From contig NZ_BOOW01000035.1 of the NCBI RefSeq assembly GCF_016863435.1, positions 62,001 through 126,000 on the forward strand: a stretch of DNA of 64,000 nt. The letters run 5' to 3'. This stretch comes from Sinosporangium siamense. Lineage in GTDB: Bacteria; Actinomycetota; Actinomycetes; Streptosporangiales; Streptosporangiaceae. Positions 28,045 to 36,464 of this stretch are shown here, piece after piece. A model generated the notes under the pieces. That model saw only the letters and a list, made by a program, of their open reading frames with translations. It ran no database searches and was not told the DNA's origin. The translations under genes were made by a program, and so were the position numbers. The number at the start of each line of letters is the position of its first letter. Position 1 is the stretch's first letter.

Positions 28045-30396
28045 GTGAGGCGCACGATGGTCGCACGGCTCGCGGGCGTGCTGATGGGGGCGGTGGTCAC
28101 CGCGTCCCTGGCGTTCGGCGCGGCGGTTCCAGCGCTCGCCGCGTCCGGGGAGACGGCGTCCGATCGCGGCGTGTCCGGGTCCGGGGCGTCGTCGCTTGGA
28201 CACGGCGCCTCCGCCTTCGGCCTCGGGGACACGGCACCAGGCGCTCTCAGCTCAGGTTCCGAGGGTTCCGCGGGGTCCGCGGGGTCCGCGGGGTCCGCGG
28301 TCGAACACGTCGCGGCCGGGCCGGTTGCGCTTATCGGGGTGCCGGGGCTCATGTGGAGCGACCTCTCCCCCAAGGACACTCCCAGTCTGTGGGCGTTCGC
28401 CGCCGAGGGCGCGGCCGGGTCGTTGTCGGTGCGCACCGTCGGCTCGGTGTCCTGCCCCTACGACTCGTGGCTGACCGTGTCGGCCGGCATCAGGTCGGCC
28501 GTCGGCGGCCGGTGCGGTGGTCCCCCGGTGCCTGAGCAGCGGGGGACGAGTGCCGTGGTGCCCGGGTTCGCGTCGCTGATCGAGCCCGGCGGGCAGAAGA
28601 ACGCCGGTGCCCTCGGCGCCGCCGTGAAGGCCGCCGGGCAGTGCGCCGTCGCCGTCGGACCGGGCGCCGCCGTGGCACTCGCCGATCCCACGGGTGCGGT
28701 CGTGGACTACGTGCCGTCCGCGGCGCAGCTCGACCCTGAGCGACTCAAGCGGTGCCGGATCACCGTGGTCGACGTGGACACCCTGATCAAGCCTTACCTG
28801 ACCTCCGGCTATATGCCGAGGGAGCCCGAGGTGCTCGCCCCCGCGGACCGCCAGGCCGCCGTGCGCGCGGCCGACGAGCAGGTCCGCGCGGTGCTCGCCG
28901 CCCTCCCCGCCGGCGCCACCGTGATGGTGGCGGGTCTTTCCGATCACGGCACGGTCCCCCACCTGCGTGTCGCCGCGCTCCGCGCCCCCGACGCCAAGGG
29001 GCGCACGCTCGGCGCGGTCTCCACGCACCGCGACGACATGACGATCCTGCCCGACCTCACCACCACCCTGCTCACCGTCGCGGGCGTCCCCATCCCCGGC
29101 GGGGTGGTCGGCGTGCCGTGGGAGGCGGGAGAGCGGCGTGCGGCCTCGCTTGAGGACGCCAGGGACCGCCTGATGGACGAGGAGACGGCAGGGCAGACCA
29201 TCAGGGGGCTCGGCGCGGGCTTCTTCTGGACGCTCGCCGGGCTCCAGGTGCTGTTCTACATCGTGGCCATCCTGCTGCTGCGCCGGCGCACCGGGCTCCC
29301 CGCCGTGCGGGTCGCCGCCCTGGCCCTCGCCTCACTGCCCACGTCGACCTATCTCGTCAACCTCTTCCCGTGGCACCGCGCGGGGCAGCCGATGGCGACG
29401 CTCGTCGGCGGCATCCTCGGGTGCGCCCTGCTGATCGCCACGGTGGCGCTCACCGGGCCGTGGCGGCACAGGCCGCTCGGCCCGCTCGCGGTGGTCACCT
29501 CGGTCACCGCCGCCACCCTGGTCGGCGACCTGATCACGGGCACCACGCTTCAGTTCAACAGCGTGATGGGCTTCAACGGCATCAACGGGGCACGCTACTA
29601 CGGCCTCGGCAACATCCCGTTCGCGCTGCTCGCCACCTCCGTGCTCCTCACCGCCACGGTCGTCGCCCACCGTCTCACCGCCCAGGGGCGGCGCGGCCTC
29701 AGCGCGATCGTGGTGGCCGCCTCGGGCGGCGTCGCCATGATCCTCGGCGGCTGGCCCGGCGTGGGCAGCGACTTCGGCGGCGTCATCGCCTTTCTGCCCG
29801 GCATCGCGGTGACCGCGATGCTCGTGGCGGGACGCAAGGTCTCCCTGGTGAAGCTCGGCGCGTTCTGCGTCGCCGGCGGCGTCACCGTGATGGCCATCGC
29901 CTTCCTCGACAACATGCGCCCCCCAAACTCCCAGACCCACCTCGGCCGCTTCGCCGGACAGGTGCTGACCGGCGACGCGCTCCCGGTCATCCTCCGCAAA
30001 CTCGACGCGATGCTGCGCACCCTGCTCAACCCCAACCTCATGCCGATCGTCATCGCGGCCCTGGCCTTCCTCATCTTCGCCGTCCTACGCCCCGGCGCCG
30101 CGAGTGCGGGCGTCATCCCCGCCGCCTTCACCCACTCCCCCGCCCTCCGCGCGGGCCTCATCGGCACCCTGGTAAGCGGCGTGGTCGGCACCCTGGTTAA
30201 CGACTCGGGCGCCGCCGTGCTCTCCATGGCCCTCGCCCTGGCCGTCCCCCTGGTCCTGTCCGTCGGCATCGCCTCCCTGGGCCAGGACGACCCCACCACC
30301 CCAACTCCGGCCCCCACCCCGGACGACACCACCGAAACCCCCGAACCCCGCCCAACCGGCCCCGCCGGCACCCTCGGCGCCACCCAACCGGCCTGA
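28045..30396 (+). CDS. Large membrane protein with phosphatase-like ectodomain
   Basis: A 783-residue protein. A signal-like helix (about 7-32) leads to a low-complexity stretch with four GSA repeats, then an extracytoplasmic domain of roughly 300 residues whose pattern (ALIGVPGLMWSDLSPKDTPS, RDDMTILPDLTTTLLTVAGV) resembles alkaline-phosphatase/sulfatase-superfamily folds, though the catalytic Thr/Ser and metal ligands are not clear. From about residue 390 there are nine or ten membrane helices, then a Pro/Thr-rich tail. GTG at 28045 follows GGGGAGG by six bases. Function unknown; envelope polymer biosynthesis is possible. Confidence 0.75.
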   Translation: MRRTMVARLAGVLMGAVVTASLAFGAAVPALAASGETASDRGVSGSGASSLGHGASAFGLGDTAPGALSSGSEGSAGSAGSAGSAVEHVAAGPVALIGVPGLMWSDLSPKDTPSLWAFAAEGAAGSLSVRTVGSVSCPYDSWLTVSAGIRSAVGGRCGGPPVPEQRGTSAVVPGFASLIEPGGQKNAGALGAAVKAAGQCAVAVGPGAAVALADPTGAVVDYVPSAAQLDPERLKRCRITVVDVDTLIKPYLTSGYMPREPEVLAPADRQAAVRAADEQVRAVLAALPAGATVMVAGLSDHGTVPHLRVAALRAPDAKGRTLGAVSTHRDDMTILPDLTTTLLTVAGVPIPGGVVGVPWEAGERRAASLEDARDRLMDEETAGQTIRGLGAGFFWTLAGLQVLFYIVAILLLRRRTGLPAVRVAALALASLPTSTYLVNLFPWHRAGQPMATLVGGILGCALLIATVALTGPWRHRPLGPLAVVTSVTAATLVGDLITGTTLQFNSVMGFNGINGARYYGLGNIPFALLATSVLLTATVVAHRLTAQGRRGLSAIVVAASGGVAMILGGWPGVGSDFGGVIAFLPGIAVTAMLVAGRKVSLVKLGAFCVAGGVTVMAIAFLDNMRPPNSQTHLGRFAGQVLTGDALPVILRKLDAMLRTLLNPNLMPIVIAALAFLIFAVLRPGAASAGVIPAAFTHSPALRAGLIGTLVSGVVGTLVNDSGAAVLSMALALAVPLVLSVGIASLGQDDPTTPTPAPTPDDTTETPEPRPTGPAGTLGATQPA

Positions 30397-30403
30397 CCCC
30401 CGC

Positions 30404-30434
30404 ACACGGCGAGGGCAACGCGCCCTCGCCGTGT
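30404..30434. terminator. Perfect 13-bp hairpin after the membrane protein gene
   Basis: ACACGGCGAGGGC pairs with GCCCTCGCCGTGT around a 5-nt loop, 8 bp after the stop codon. No T run follows, which is common for actinobacterial terminators. The rest of the gap to 30737 shows no gene. Confidence 0.6.
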
Positions 30435-30737
30435 ACGGCACCGCCGTACGTGTGGCCGCCTTTGCGGCTCGGCCTCCTCAACTCCACCAAGCTTCGTGTG
30501 GCACTTCACCTAGCGGAGCAGCACCCGATTTGAGTGCCGTGCCCCCGCATCGATCCTTCCCCACGAGAGGGATAGCCCCAGGCCAAAGACGTGCCCTCCG
30601 TAGTCCCCCCCGGCCGGCAACCAAAGCCCGCTGGTGGAGCGCGCAGTTGTTGCCCCGACGCGTCCAGTTCGGTGCGCACAGGCTCTCTCTTGTAAACAAT
30701 CGCCCTTCGCTGCTCTGTCGTACTGAAATCTGTCGAT

Positions 30738-30755
30738 CGAACCGCCGGCGGTTCG
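30738..30755. promoter_or_regulatory. 18-bp perfect palindrome upstream of the SMP-30 gene
   Basis: CGAACCGCCGGCGGTTCG is a perfect inverted repeat 52 bp before the ATG of the lactonase gene, the size and symmetry of an operator for a dimeric regulator. No regulator gene is adjacent, so the cognate protein is unknown. Confidence 0.5.
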
Positions 30756-30807
30756 TGTAGCTGTTGAAGACCGACGCCAGGTCGGCGAAGGGAAGGGGCA
30801 CGCCGCA

Positions 30808-31665
30808 ATGAACGAGGTACAAACACTGGTCACCGGGCGAGGCTTGGTCGAGTCCCCACGCTGGCACGGAGACCGGTTGTACTTCTCCGATTGGACCGCA
30901 GGTGAGGTCATCGCCGTCGACCTGGACGGCCGCACCGAGGTGGTCGCACGAGTGCAGTCGTTCCCACTGTGCACCGCCCGGCTCCCTGACGGGAGACTGG
31001 TGATCGTCTCCTCACAGGAGGGGAAGCTGCTCCGCCAAGAGAACGACGGATCCCTGGCCACCCACGCGAACCTCGGCAAGGCAAGCTGGAACGACATCGC
31101 AGTGGACGGCCGAGGCAACGTCTACGTCAACGCCATCGGCTTCGACATGATGAGCGGCGAGGAGTTCAAGCCCGGCTTCGTCGCCCTGGTCACGGCGGAC
31201 GGCTCGGTGCGCCGGGTGGCCGACGACATCGCCTTCCCCAACGGCATGGCGGTCACGCCCGACGGCGCCACGCTCATCGTCGCGGATTCTTACCGCAACA
31301 GCTTGACGGCCTTCGACATCACCCCGGACGGCAGCCTGTCCAACCGCCGCGTCTGGGCCGAAACCGGGACCGACCACCCCGACGGCATCTGTGTCGCCCC
31401 CGAGAACACCGTCTGGTATGCGGACGTCGGCAATAAGCGCTGTGTCCGCATCCGCGAGGGCGGCGAGGTCCTTGAGACGGTCGACATCGACCGAGGGTGC
31501 TTCGCCTGCGCGCTCGGCGGCCCGGACGGGACAACTCTGTTCATCACAGCCGCCGAATGGCATGACATGTCCGACTCCGAAACAGGCCCGGTGCCGCCGG
31601 GCACCGGGCAGGTGCTCACCACCCGGGTCGACCAGACCCCTGAGTCTGTCAATCTGCGCAAGTAG
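30808..31665 (+). CDS. SMP-30/gluconolactonase-like protein
   Basis: A 285-residue six-bladed beta-propeller of the SMP-30/regucalcin family. GLVESPRWHGDRLYFSDW holds the first metal-ligand Glu, NDIAVDGRGNVYVNAIG the Asn/Asp region, PNGMAVTPDGATLIVADSY the next, and HPDGICVAPENTVWYADVG the fourth. Such enzymes hydrolyse sugar or other lactones. The final residues ESVNLRK do not match the family end, and the TAG stop (31663-31665) is the first part of a tRNA-like sequence. The gene seems to have lost its own 3' end when tRNA-derived DNA arrived and still encodes nearly the whole propeller. Confidence 0.85.
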   Translation: MNEVQTLVTGRGLVESPRWHGDRLYFSDWTAGEVIAVDLDGRTEVVARVQSFPLCTARLPDGRLVIVSSQEGKLLRQENDGSLATHANLGKASWNDIAVDGRGNVYVNAIGFDMMSGEEFKPGFVALVTADGSVRRVADDIAFPNGMAVTPDGATLIVADSYRNSLTAFDITPDGSLSNRRVWAETGTDHPDGICVAPENTVWYADVGNKRCVRIREGGEVLETVDIDRGCFACALGGPDGTTLFITAAEWHDMSDSETGPVPPGTGQVLTTRVDQTPESVNLRK

Positions 31666-31730
31666 CTCAGTGGAGGAGCACTTCGTTCGGGATGAAGAGG
31701 CCGTGGGTTCAAATCCCGCCCCCCGACCCA
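31656..31730 (+). pseudogene. tRNA-Pro(CGG)-like chimeric remnant
   Basis: The D arm (GCTC/GAGC), the anticodon arm (CTTCG-TTCGGGA-TGAAG, anticodon CGG) and the T arm (GTGGG/CCCGC) can all fold. The acceptor 5' strand GCGCAAG does not pair with the 3' strand CCCCCGA, so a working tRNA is unlikely. The D arm is not of the usual tRNA-Pro form and resembles tRNA-Val, suggesting a hybrid. The 3' part is repeated at 36176. Confidence 0.65.
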
Positions 31731-31846
31731 GTTGAAAGGCCACTTCCGATCTTCGGAAGTGGCCGTTTTGATCTCCGTTCAGCTGCGAAGTACAGCAGCG
31801 GGCGGCGGCTGCCTCACGTCCCGAGCGTGCCACCGAGCTTCCTGAG
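31685..31846. repeat. Left copy of the 163-bp direct repeat (att-like)
   Basis: Runs from the anticodon loop of the tRNA-Pro-like sequence through a terminator hairpin into the 3' end of an integrase gene. Compared with the copy at 36176-36338 there are three substitutions and one single-base indel. A tRNA-3'-end identity segment that starts in the anticodon loop is the usual crossover region for tyrosine integrases. Confidence 0.85.
31738..31769 (+). terminator. Terminator hairpin of the tRNA remnant, left copy
   Basis: GGCCACTTCC pairs with GGAAGTGGCC around a short loop and is followed by GTTTT, a typical intrinsic terminator behind a tRNA gene. On the other strand it may also serve the integrase gene. 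Confidence 0.75.
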
Positions 31847-32266
31847 AGCCTGCTCGGTGGCGTCGGTGAGCCCTCCGTGGTCACGGCTATCTGGCTGTGG
31901 TGGAGAATCCGCAGGCCACTCGGGGTGAACGTCCAGGGCGGCGAGCAGCGTCGCACAGGTCCCCCGAGTGCCGTGCACGGTGATCCGATGCACACCCGCT
32001 TGCTCGACGCGAAAATCGAACCTGCGGTTGAAGTTGTGCGGCTCCATAGGCTTGCCATTGCGCGTCGTGAATACGACCCGCATCCTCCCAGCACTCCGAA
32101 TGAGCCTTTCGATCCTGCTCCTGGCGCTCTTTTCTCAACTTGAGCGCAGCCATGCAGATATCAGGCAGAGGTAGACGGCTTCCGATGCCTCAGTCTTGAC
32201 AGCACGCCCAAGCAACCGCTTCCAAACACGCTGAGCCTCGGAGGGCCGTGCTTGCTCAATACTCAT
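31814..32266 (-). pseudogene. Tyrosine integrase, degraded 3' half
   Basis: Pieces of an actinobacterial integrase occur in different minus-strand frames: RAVKTEASEA, then LPLPDICMAALKLRKERQ, then VVFTTRNGKPMEPHNFNRRF with AGVHRITVHGTRGTCATLLA (Arg of the catalytic HxxR box), and finally ATEQALRKLGGTLGT at the stop. At least two frameshifts and a deletion around the LRHSQIAVT block separate them, and the N-terminal DNA-binding region is absent. The stop lies inside the direct repeat next to the tRNA end, the normal place for an element integrase. Confidence 0.8.
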
Positions 32267-32390
32267 ACAACACACTAGAGGTGTCAGTGGGTGGGCTAGG
32301 GTTGTTTGCATTGAAGAGCTAGACCCTGCTCATGTCATCAGGCGAAGGCACATTTACGAAGGGCATACGACGTCAGCAGCGGAATCGGGC

Positions 32391-33128
32391 ATGGTATGGA
32401 CAGACATCGTCGCTGTGTCCACTGCAATAGCGGCCCTCATCGTCGCTGTGTGGGTAGCCACGTATGCACGACGCCAAGCTCAAGCAGCAATTGATCAGGC
32501 AGCCGGTGCCCAGAGATCGGCAGATGCTGCTAACGATCAAGCGGCCTCTGCTCGCGAGCAGGCAGAAATCGCCAGTCGCCAGTTGGCCCTGTCGGAACAA
32601 GTACACCGTGAACAACAAGAGCCGTACGTGATGGTAGATATTCAGCTCAACCGTCATGTGAAGCAGGTCTTTGACCTCGTGATTGAGAATGTTGGGCCCA
32701 GCGTAGCGCGCAATGTTAAGATCGCTTTCGATCCTCCGCTTGAACGAGTCCGGGATCTCGACGAGGTACAGGCAGATCCCATCGCTGATATCTACATCTT
32801 CACCGACGGTATCCCGCAGATCCCTCCACGTCATCGTCTCGAGTTCTTCCTCGATGTCACCCACGAACGGCTTAACTCATCGCTACCCAAGGTCTATACC
32901 GTCACAGTCGATGCTGAAGGTCCGTTCGGCAGAGTCGAGACGCTCACCCATAAGATCGATCTGAACATCTATATGGGTGGCATTGGCCGGCTGGGCGTCA
33001 AGTCGGTCCACCAGGGCGTTCAAGAGCTGGAGAAGATTCGGGGAGAGATCCGAGCGACAGGCCGTTCTATCGCGAGTGCCATTAGCGGAGTAACAGAAAT
33101 GCTACATACAAGCGAGAACGATATTTAG
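32391..33128 (+). CDS. Membrane-anchored coiled-coil protein, function unknown
   Basis: A 245-residue protein. An N-terminal membrane helix (about 6-26) is followed by an Ala/Gln-rich coiled coil (about 28-75) with AAIDQAAGAQRSADAANDQA repeats, then a beta-rich domain (about 80-190) and a C-terminal helix. I do not recognise the family. Codon use is clearly less G/C-biased than in the neighbours, supporting recent acquisition. It lies inside the region flanked by the tRNA-Pro direct repeats, so it is probable cargo. ATG at 32391; no strong ribosome binding site. Confidence 0.65.
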   Translation: MVWTDIVAVSTAIAALIVAVWVATYARRQAQAAIDQAAGAQRSADAANDQAASAREQAEIASRQLALSEQVHREQQEPYVMVDIQLNRHVKQVFDLVIENVGPSVARNVKIAFDPPLERVRDLDEVQADPIADIYIFTDGIPQIPPRHRLEFFLDVTHERLNSSLPKVYTVTVDAEGPFGRVETLTHKIDLNIYMGGIGRLGVKSVHQGVQELEKIRGEIRATGRSIASAISGVTEMLHTSENDI

Positions 33129-33202
33129 AATCCCAGAATGCCGGCCAGGCGTCTAACTGCGGCTCGACCAGGTTAAAGTAGTATTCCGGCGAACTTCGCC
33201 GC

Positions 33203-34609
33203 TCAGTGGCCGTTGGGCTCAGGACTGGAGCGACTCGGCGCAGCTGAAGCAGGAAGCAGCGCGATCCGCTCGGCTAGCTCGCGCACCTGCGGTCCGGTGA
33301 TGCGTTGAGCCCGAAGGTCGGACACCAGTGTTTCCAACCGCCTACGGGTGGTCGAACGCAGTCGCTGCGGGGGCACCTCATCAAGCACAGCACCAGCCAA
33401 GGCGCACGCGTCGTCAGCCCTGCGCCGGGCGGCGTGGGCACGCGCCAGGACCCCAGTGGCTGCGGCCCACCCTCCCGAGCCAACGGCCTTTGATGCAATT
33501 GAGGCCTGCGCGTACTCGGCGGCGCGTCCCGGTTCGGCTAGGTCGAGGTGGGCCTCCGCCAGGTGCAGATGCAACTCAGCGGCGTCGAACCCGAACCGGC
33601 CCGGCTTCCCCCGTCCTCCTGCGGCATCCATGTGCCGACGAGCCGCATCAGCTGTGCGTCGCGCCTCGGAGACCTCCCCGAGGCGGGCCAACGGGCGTAG
33701 TCGGCACCAGGCAGCAATCTGGGCGCGACGCAGCTCAGTGTCGGCGTAGTCTCCCGCCTGCTCAGCCAACTCCAACGCGTGCTGGTCGCGCCCTTCGAAG
33801 AAGGCAACCATGGATGCCGCGCCCAGCGACCAGGCGGCCAGGCGGTGCTCACCGACGTCGATCCCGAGCCTGGCACCGGTACCCAAATGGATGTGCGCGC
33901 CGGAGGCATCGCCCGTGTGGAAGGCCAGGTTGCCTAGCAGCGCCGAAAGCCATCCGGCTACGCGCCGCAGCTCGCGCCGCTGTTGTTCGCCTGGCTGGGG
34001 GCGCAGCGCGCCCACCACCAGGGAACGGCACCGATGCACCTCAGCGGCCAGGACCGCAGGTGGGTGGTCTCCGTAGCCCAGAGCGTAGAAGTCAAGGGCC
34101 TGGGCGAGCAGGTCGCGGGTAGCCGGCCCGGACGCGCCTTCGGCCTCCATTTGCAGTGCAACGCTGTCGGCTACGGCCTTGAGACTGCTGTGCTCCACGG
34201 CTGCCTCCTGCCCGGAATCGGCGATGGGCCGACGGTACCAGGGCGGCGATGGGCCGTGGGGGTACGGCAGGCCCAACCTCCACAACGGCACGCCATACAA
34301 CCGCGACAGCGCCTGGGCATACTCGGGCGAGGGCCGCGCCGCCCCGTGTTCCCAGCGGCACAGCATCGCCGTGGTCGCACCAGGCCGAGCAAGCCCGTCA
34401 CCGGTGTAGAGCCTGCCGATCCCCTCCAGCACCTCCGGGCGCGACCACCCATATGCCAGGCGCCATGCCTCCAAGGCCGAGACAGTCGGGAGAAGGCGGC
34501 TAATCTGCTCGGCGATCAGCGGCACCGGCATCCCCGTACGCTGGGCCTCGGCGCGGATGCGGGCGGCCAGACGGGCTAGCTCGGCCCGACGACGGTGGCT
34601 GACAGCCAT
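33203..34609 (-). CDS. Large HTH regulator with TPR-like C-terminal domain
   Basis: A 468-residue protein. Residues about 40-110 form an XRE-type helix-turn-helix (LEAWRLAYGWSRPEVLEGIG, TTAMLCRWEHGAARPS, YAQALSRLYGVP). The rest is helical with TPR-like spacing (ALELAEQAGDYADTELRRAQ, LHLAEAHLDLAEPGRAAEYA). Such large regulators are common in streptomycetes and relatives and are often divergent from short operons. ATG at 34609 has AAAGGTG nearby; an open extension to 34738 is less likely. It is divergent from the GRDP-like and methyltransferase genes, which it probably controls. Confidence 0.8.
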   Translation of the reverse strand: MAVSHRRRAELARLAARIRAEAQRTGMPVPLIAEQISRLLPTVSALEAWRLAYGWSRPEVLEGIGRLYTGDGLARPGATTAMLCRWEHGAARPSPEYAQALSRLYGVPLWRLGLPYPHGPSPPWYRRPIADSGQEAAVEHSSLKAVADSVALQMEAEGASGPATRDLLAQALDFYALGYGDHPPAVLAAEVHRCRSLVVGALRPQPGEQQRRELRRVAGWLSALLGNLAFHTGDASGAHIHLGTGARLGIDVGEHRLAAWSLGAASMVAFFEGRDQHALELAEQAGDYADTELRRAQIAAWCRLRPLARLGEVSEARRTADAARRHMDAAGGRGKPGRFGFDAAELHLHLAEAHLDLAEPGRAAEYAQASIASKAVGSGGWAAATGVLARAHAARRRADDACALAGAVLDEVPPQRLRSTTRRRLETLVSDLRAQRITGPQVRELAERIALLPASAAPSRSSPEPNGH

Positions 34610-34786
34610 GGTCGCCACACCTTTCACTGCACGCGGGTTCAGCAGGCGCACCATAAGCCGCAGGTCGGCTGTTGCGCTATTGCCGCGCTCGACATTGTTC
34701 ACCTCCTTGGGCGGCATTGAGCCGATCTGGCCCTGCATCGTTGACTCAAGGGTGTCCGATCACCTTCCACGCGCTGGAGGACCCCG

Positions 34787-35239
34787 ATGACAGCAACAAC
34801 CACCGAAAGCACGCGTACTACTGTCCGTGACCCGCGCTCCTTCGTCTCAGCGCAGGTGTGGGAGCGCGAAATCAAGCTGCTGACTCGAGACCACCCCTGG
34901 GACACCGTGATGGCCGAGCGCTGCTTTGGCCAGGCCGTGGCCTATCTGATCACCGCGATGGAGAAGTTCGGCCGGCGTCTTGGACTGGGCTGCGGCCCGC
35001 TGATCGACATCGCCGTCCACGGGTTCATTCTCGACACCGTGAACTATCGGGACTTCTGCGCCAGGAACTTCAGCGGCGGGTTCCTGGAGCACACGCCGGA
35101 GATCGAGTTCAAGTACGACGGATCCGTCATGAAGACCGCACACGTCATCGAGAGCAACGGCTTCGCCGTCGACTGGCCGCTCTGGGAGCGCGACGGCAGC
35201 AAGTGCACCCCGTGCCACCCCGGCTCCGACTGCCATTGA
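34787..35239 (+). CDS. GRDP-like protein with Cys-rich C-terminal tail
   Basis: A 150-residue protein. The middle (about 45-100: AERCFGQAVAYLITAMEKFG, PLIDIAVHGFILDTVNYRDF) resembles the glycine-rich-domain-containing-protein-like family (PF07173). The end, SKCTPCHPGSDCH, carries three Cys and two His in 11 residues and could bind a metal or be modified. ATG at 34787 is preceded by GGAGGACCCCG. It starts an operon with a methyltransferase 125 bp downstream, divergent from a large HTH regulator. Its role is unknown. Confidence 0.6.
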   Translation: MTATTTESTRTTVRDPRSFVSAQVWEREIKLLTRDHPWDTVMAERCFGQAVAYLITAMEKFGRRLGLGCGPLIDIAVHGFILDTVNYRDFCARNFSGGFLEHTPEIEFKYDGSVMKTAHVIESNGFAVDWPLWERDGSKCTPCHPGSDCH

Positions 35240-35364
35240 CTCTTGCGGAGTGTTGCTCTCGGTACATTGACGGCGGCACGGGGCGGTCCGCAATCACCGG
35301 TGATCATGTATGGGTGTGGGTAGCGTGAGCGGGGTCCTGTCGCCGCCGTAAAGGTCTCGCAGCG

Positions 35365-36069
35365 TTGACCACACCCGTTCACCCCACACACGCCACCGGT
35401 CCCTCGGAGTACTGGGACCGGTACGGCATCGGCCAGGCCGACACCGAGACGCCCGAAGAAGCGCTCAAACACGCCTTCGGCTGGTGCCAGTACAAAGGGC
35501 ACGGCCCCGGTGACGAACTCCTCGGCCAACCCGCCACAGCCCTGGAACTGGGGTTCGGCCGCGGCAACGCGGTGGCCGCCCTCGCCGCGAAAGGCATTAC
35601 CACCCACGGCGTGGACATCTCGTCCGTCCAGTGCCAGCGCGCGGCCGCGCGGTGGGGGCATCTGCCCGGCGTCGACTTCATCCAGGCCGACGTCCTCGAC
35701 TACCTCGCCGATGTGGCCGGGCGCCGCTGGGATGCGATCTACTCCATCTGGGGCGCAGCCTGGTTCACCGACCCGGCCCGCCTGCTGCCCGCCGTACTCG
35801 ACCGCCTGGAGCCTGGCGGGCGCCTCGCCTTCTCCCACGCACCTGCCGTCCCCGGCGCCTACGGCCCACAAGGCATTTACGGAGCCGGGTTCACGGGGCC
35901 CCAAGTGTGGCTGTACCGGTGGGCCTACGAAGCAGCGACCTGGGCCGACATCCTGTCCGATCATGGCTACGTGGATGTGGACGCACGCATTCACCCTGCA
36001 CCCGAGCAGGAACTGCTGGGCACCCTCATCGTGAGCGCCCGCCGTCCTCCCGACAATCTGAGTGACTAA
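35365..36069 (+). CDS. Class I SAM-dependent methyltransferase
   Basis: A 234-residue methyltransferase. Motif I is ALELGFGRGN, the post-I acidic end of strand 2 is GVDIS, motif II WDAIYSIWG and motif III LEPGGRLAFS. The N-terminal EYWDRYGIGQ is typical of small-molecule methyltransferases. The only in-frame start is TTG at 35365, about 10 bp after AAAGG; all upstream in-frame codons are closed by TAA. The partner GRDP-like gene and divergent HTH regulator suggest a three-gene functional unit. The substrate is unknown. Confidence 0.8.
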   Translation: MTTPVHPTHATGPSEYWDRYGIGQADTETPEEALKHAFGWCQYKGHGPGDELLGQPATALELGFGRGNAVAALAAKGITTHGVDISSVQCQRAAARWGHLPGVDFIQADVLDYLADVAGRRWDAIYSIWGAAWFTDPARLLPAVLDRLEPGGRLAFSHAPAVPGAYGPQGIYGAGFTGPQVWLYRWAYEAATWADILSDHGYVDVDARIHPAPEQELLGTLIVSARRPPDNLSD

Positions 36070-36175
36070 GCGAGTGACAACGGCCACGCACGAAAGCGAA
36101 CGGCCTTGAACCGACTGGGATGCTACGGCCAGGTGAGGGCATGTATCGCCCCCACCCCTAGGCCCACCCAATCAG

Positions 36176-36338
36176 GTTCGGGACGAAGAGGCCGTGGGTT
36201 CATATCCCGCCACCCCGACCCAGTTGAAAGGCCACTTCCGACCTTCGGAAGTGGCCGTTTTGATCTCCGTTCAGCTGCGAAGTACAGCAGCGGGCGGCGG
36301 CTGCCTCACGTCCCGAGCGTGCCACCGAGCTTCCTGAG
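36176..36338. repeat. Right copy of the 163-bp direct repeat (att-like)
   Basis: Contains the 3' part of a tRNA-Pro from the anticodon loop onward, with an intact-looking CACCCCG acceptor strand, then the terminator and the integrase 3' end. No tRNA 5' half precedes it, as expected for an att site at the far end of an integrated element. Confidence 0.85.
36230..36261 (+). terminator. Terminator hairpin, right copy
   Basis: GGCCACTTCC and GGAAGTGGCC form the stem, followed by GTTTT; the sequence is nearly identical to the hairpin at 31738. Confidence 0.75.
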
Positions 36339-36404
36339 CGCCTCCTCCGTGGCCTCATCGGTTGCTTCGGTGTAGACCTTCGTGGTCACGGCTATCTGGC
36401 TGTG
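36306..36404 (-). pseudogene. Tyrosine integrase, 3'-terminal fragment
   Basis: Thirty-three codons remain: HSQIAVTTKVYTEATDEATE then EALRKLGGTLGT and a stop. This is the last part of a tyrosine recombinase, with the active-site Tyr in TTKVYTE. It is better preserved than the same segment at 31814 but has no upstream part. Confidence 0.8.
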
Positions 36405-36464
36405 CCATGCTGCTCGGGGCCGATCGGAGGCCTGCCAGGTGATGCTGTTCAGCGCTGAGCGGCA

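Noticed and set aside
31656-31730. A working tRNA-Pro gene
   Set aside because: The acceptor 5' and 3' strands do not pair, and the 3' acceptor strand lacks a base compared with the copy at 36176.
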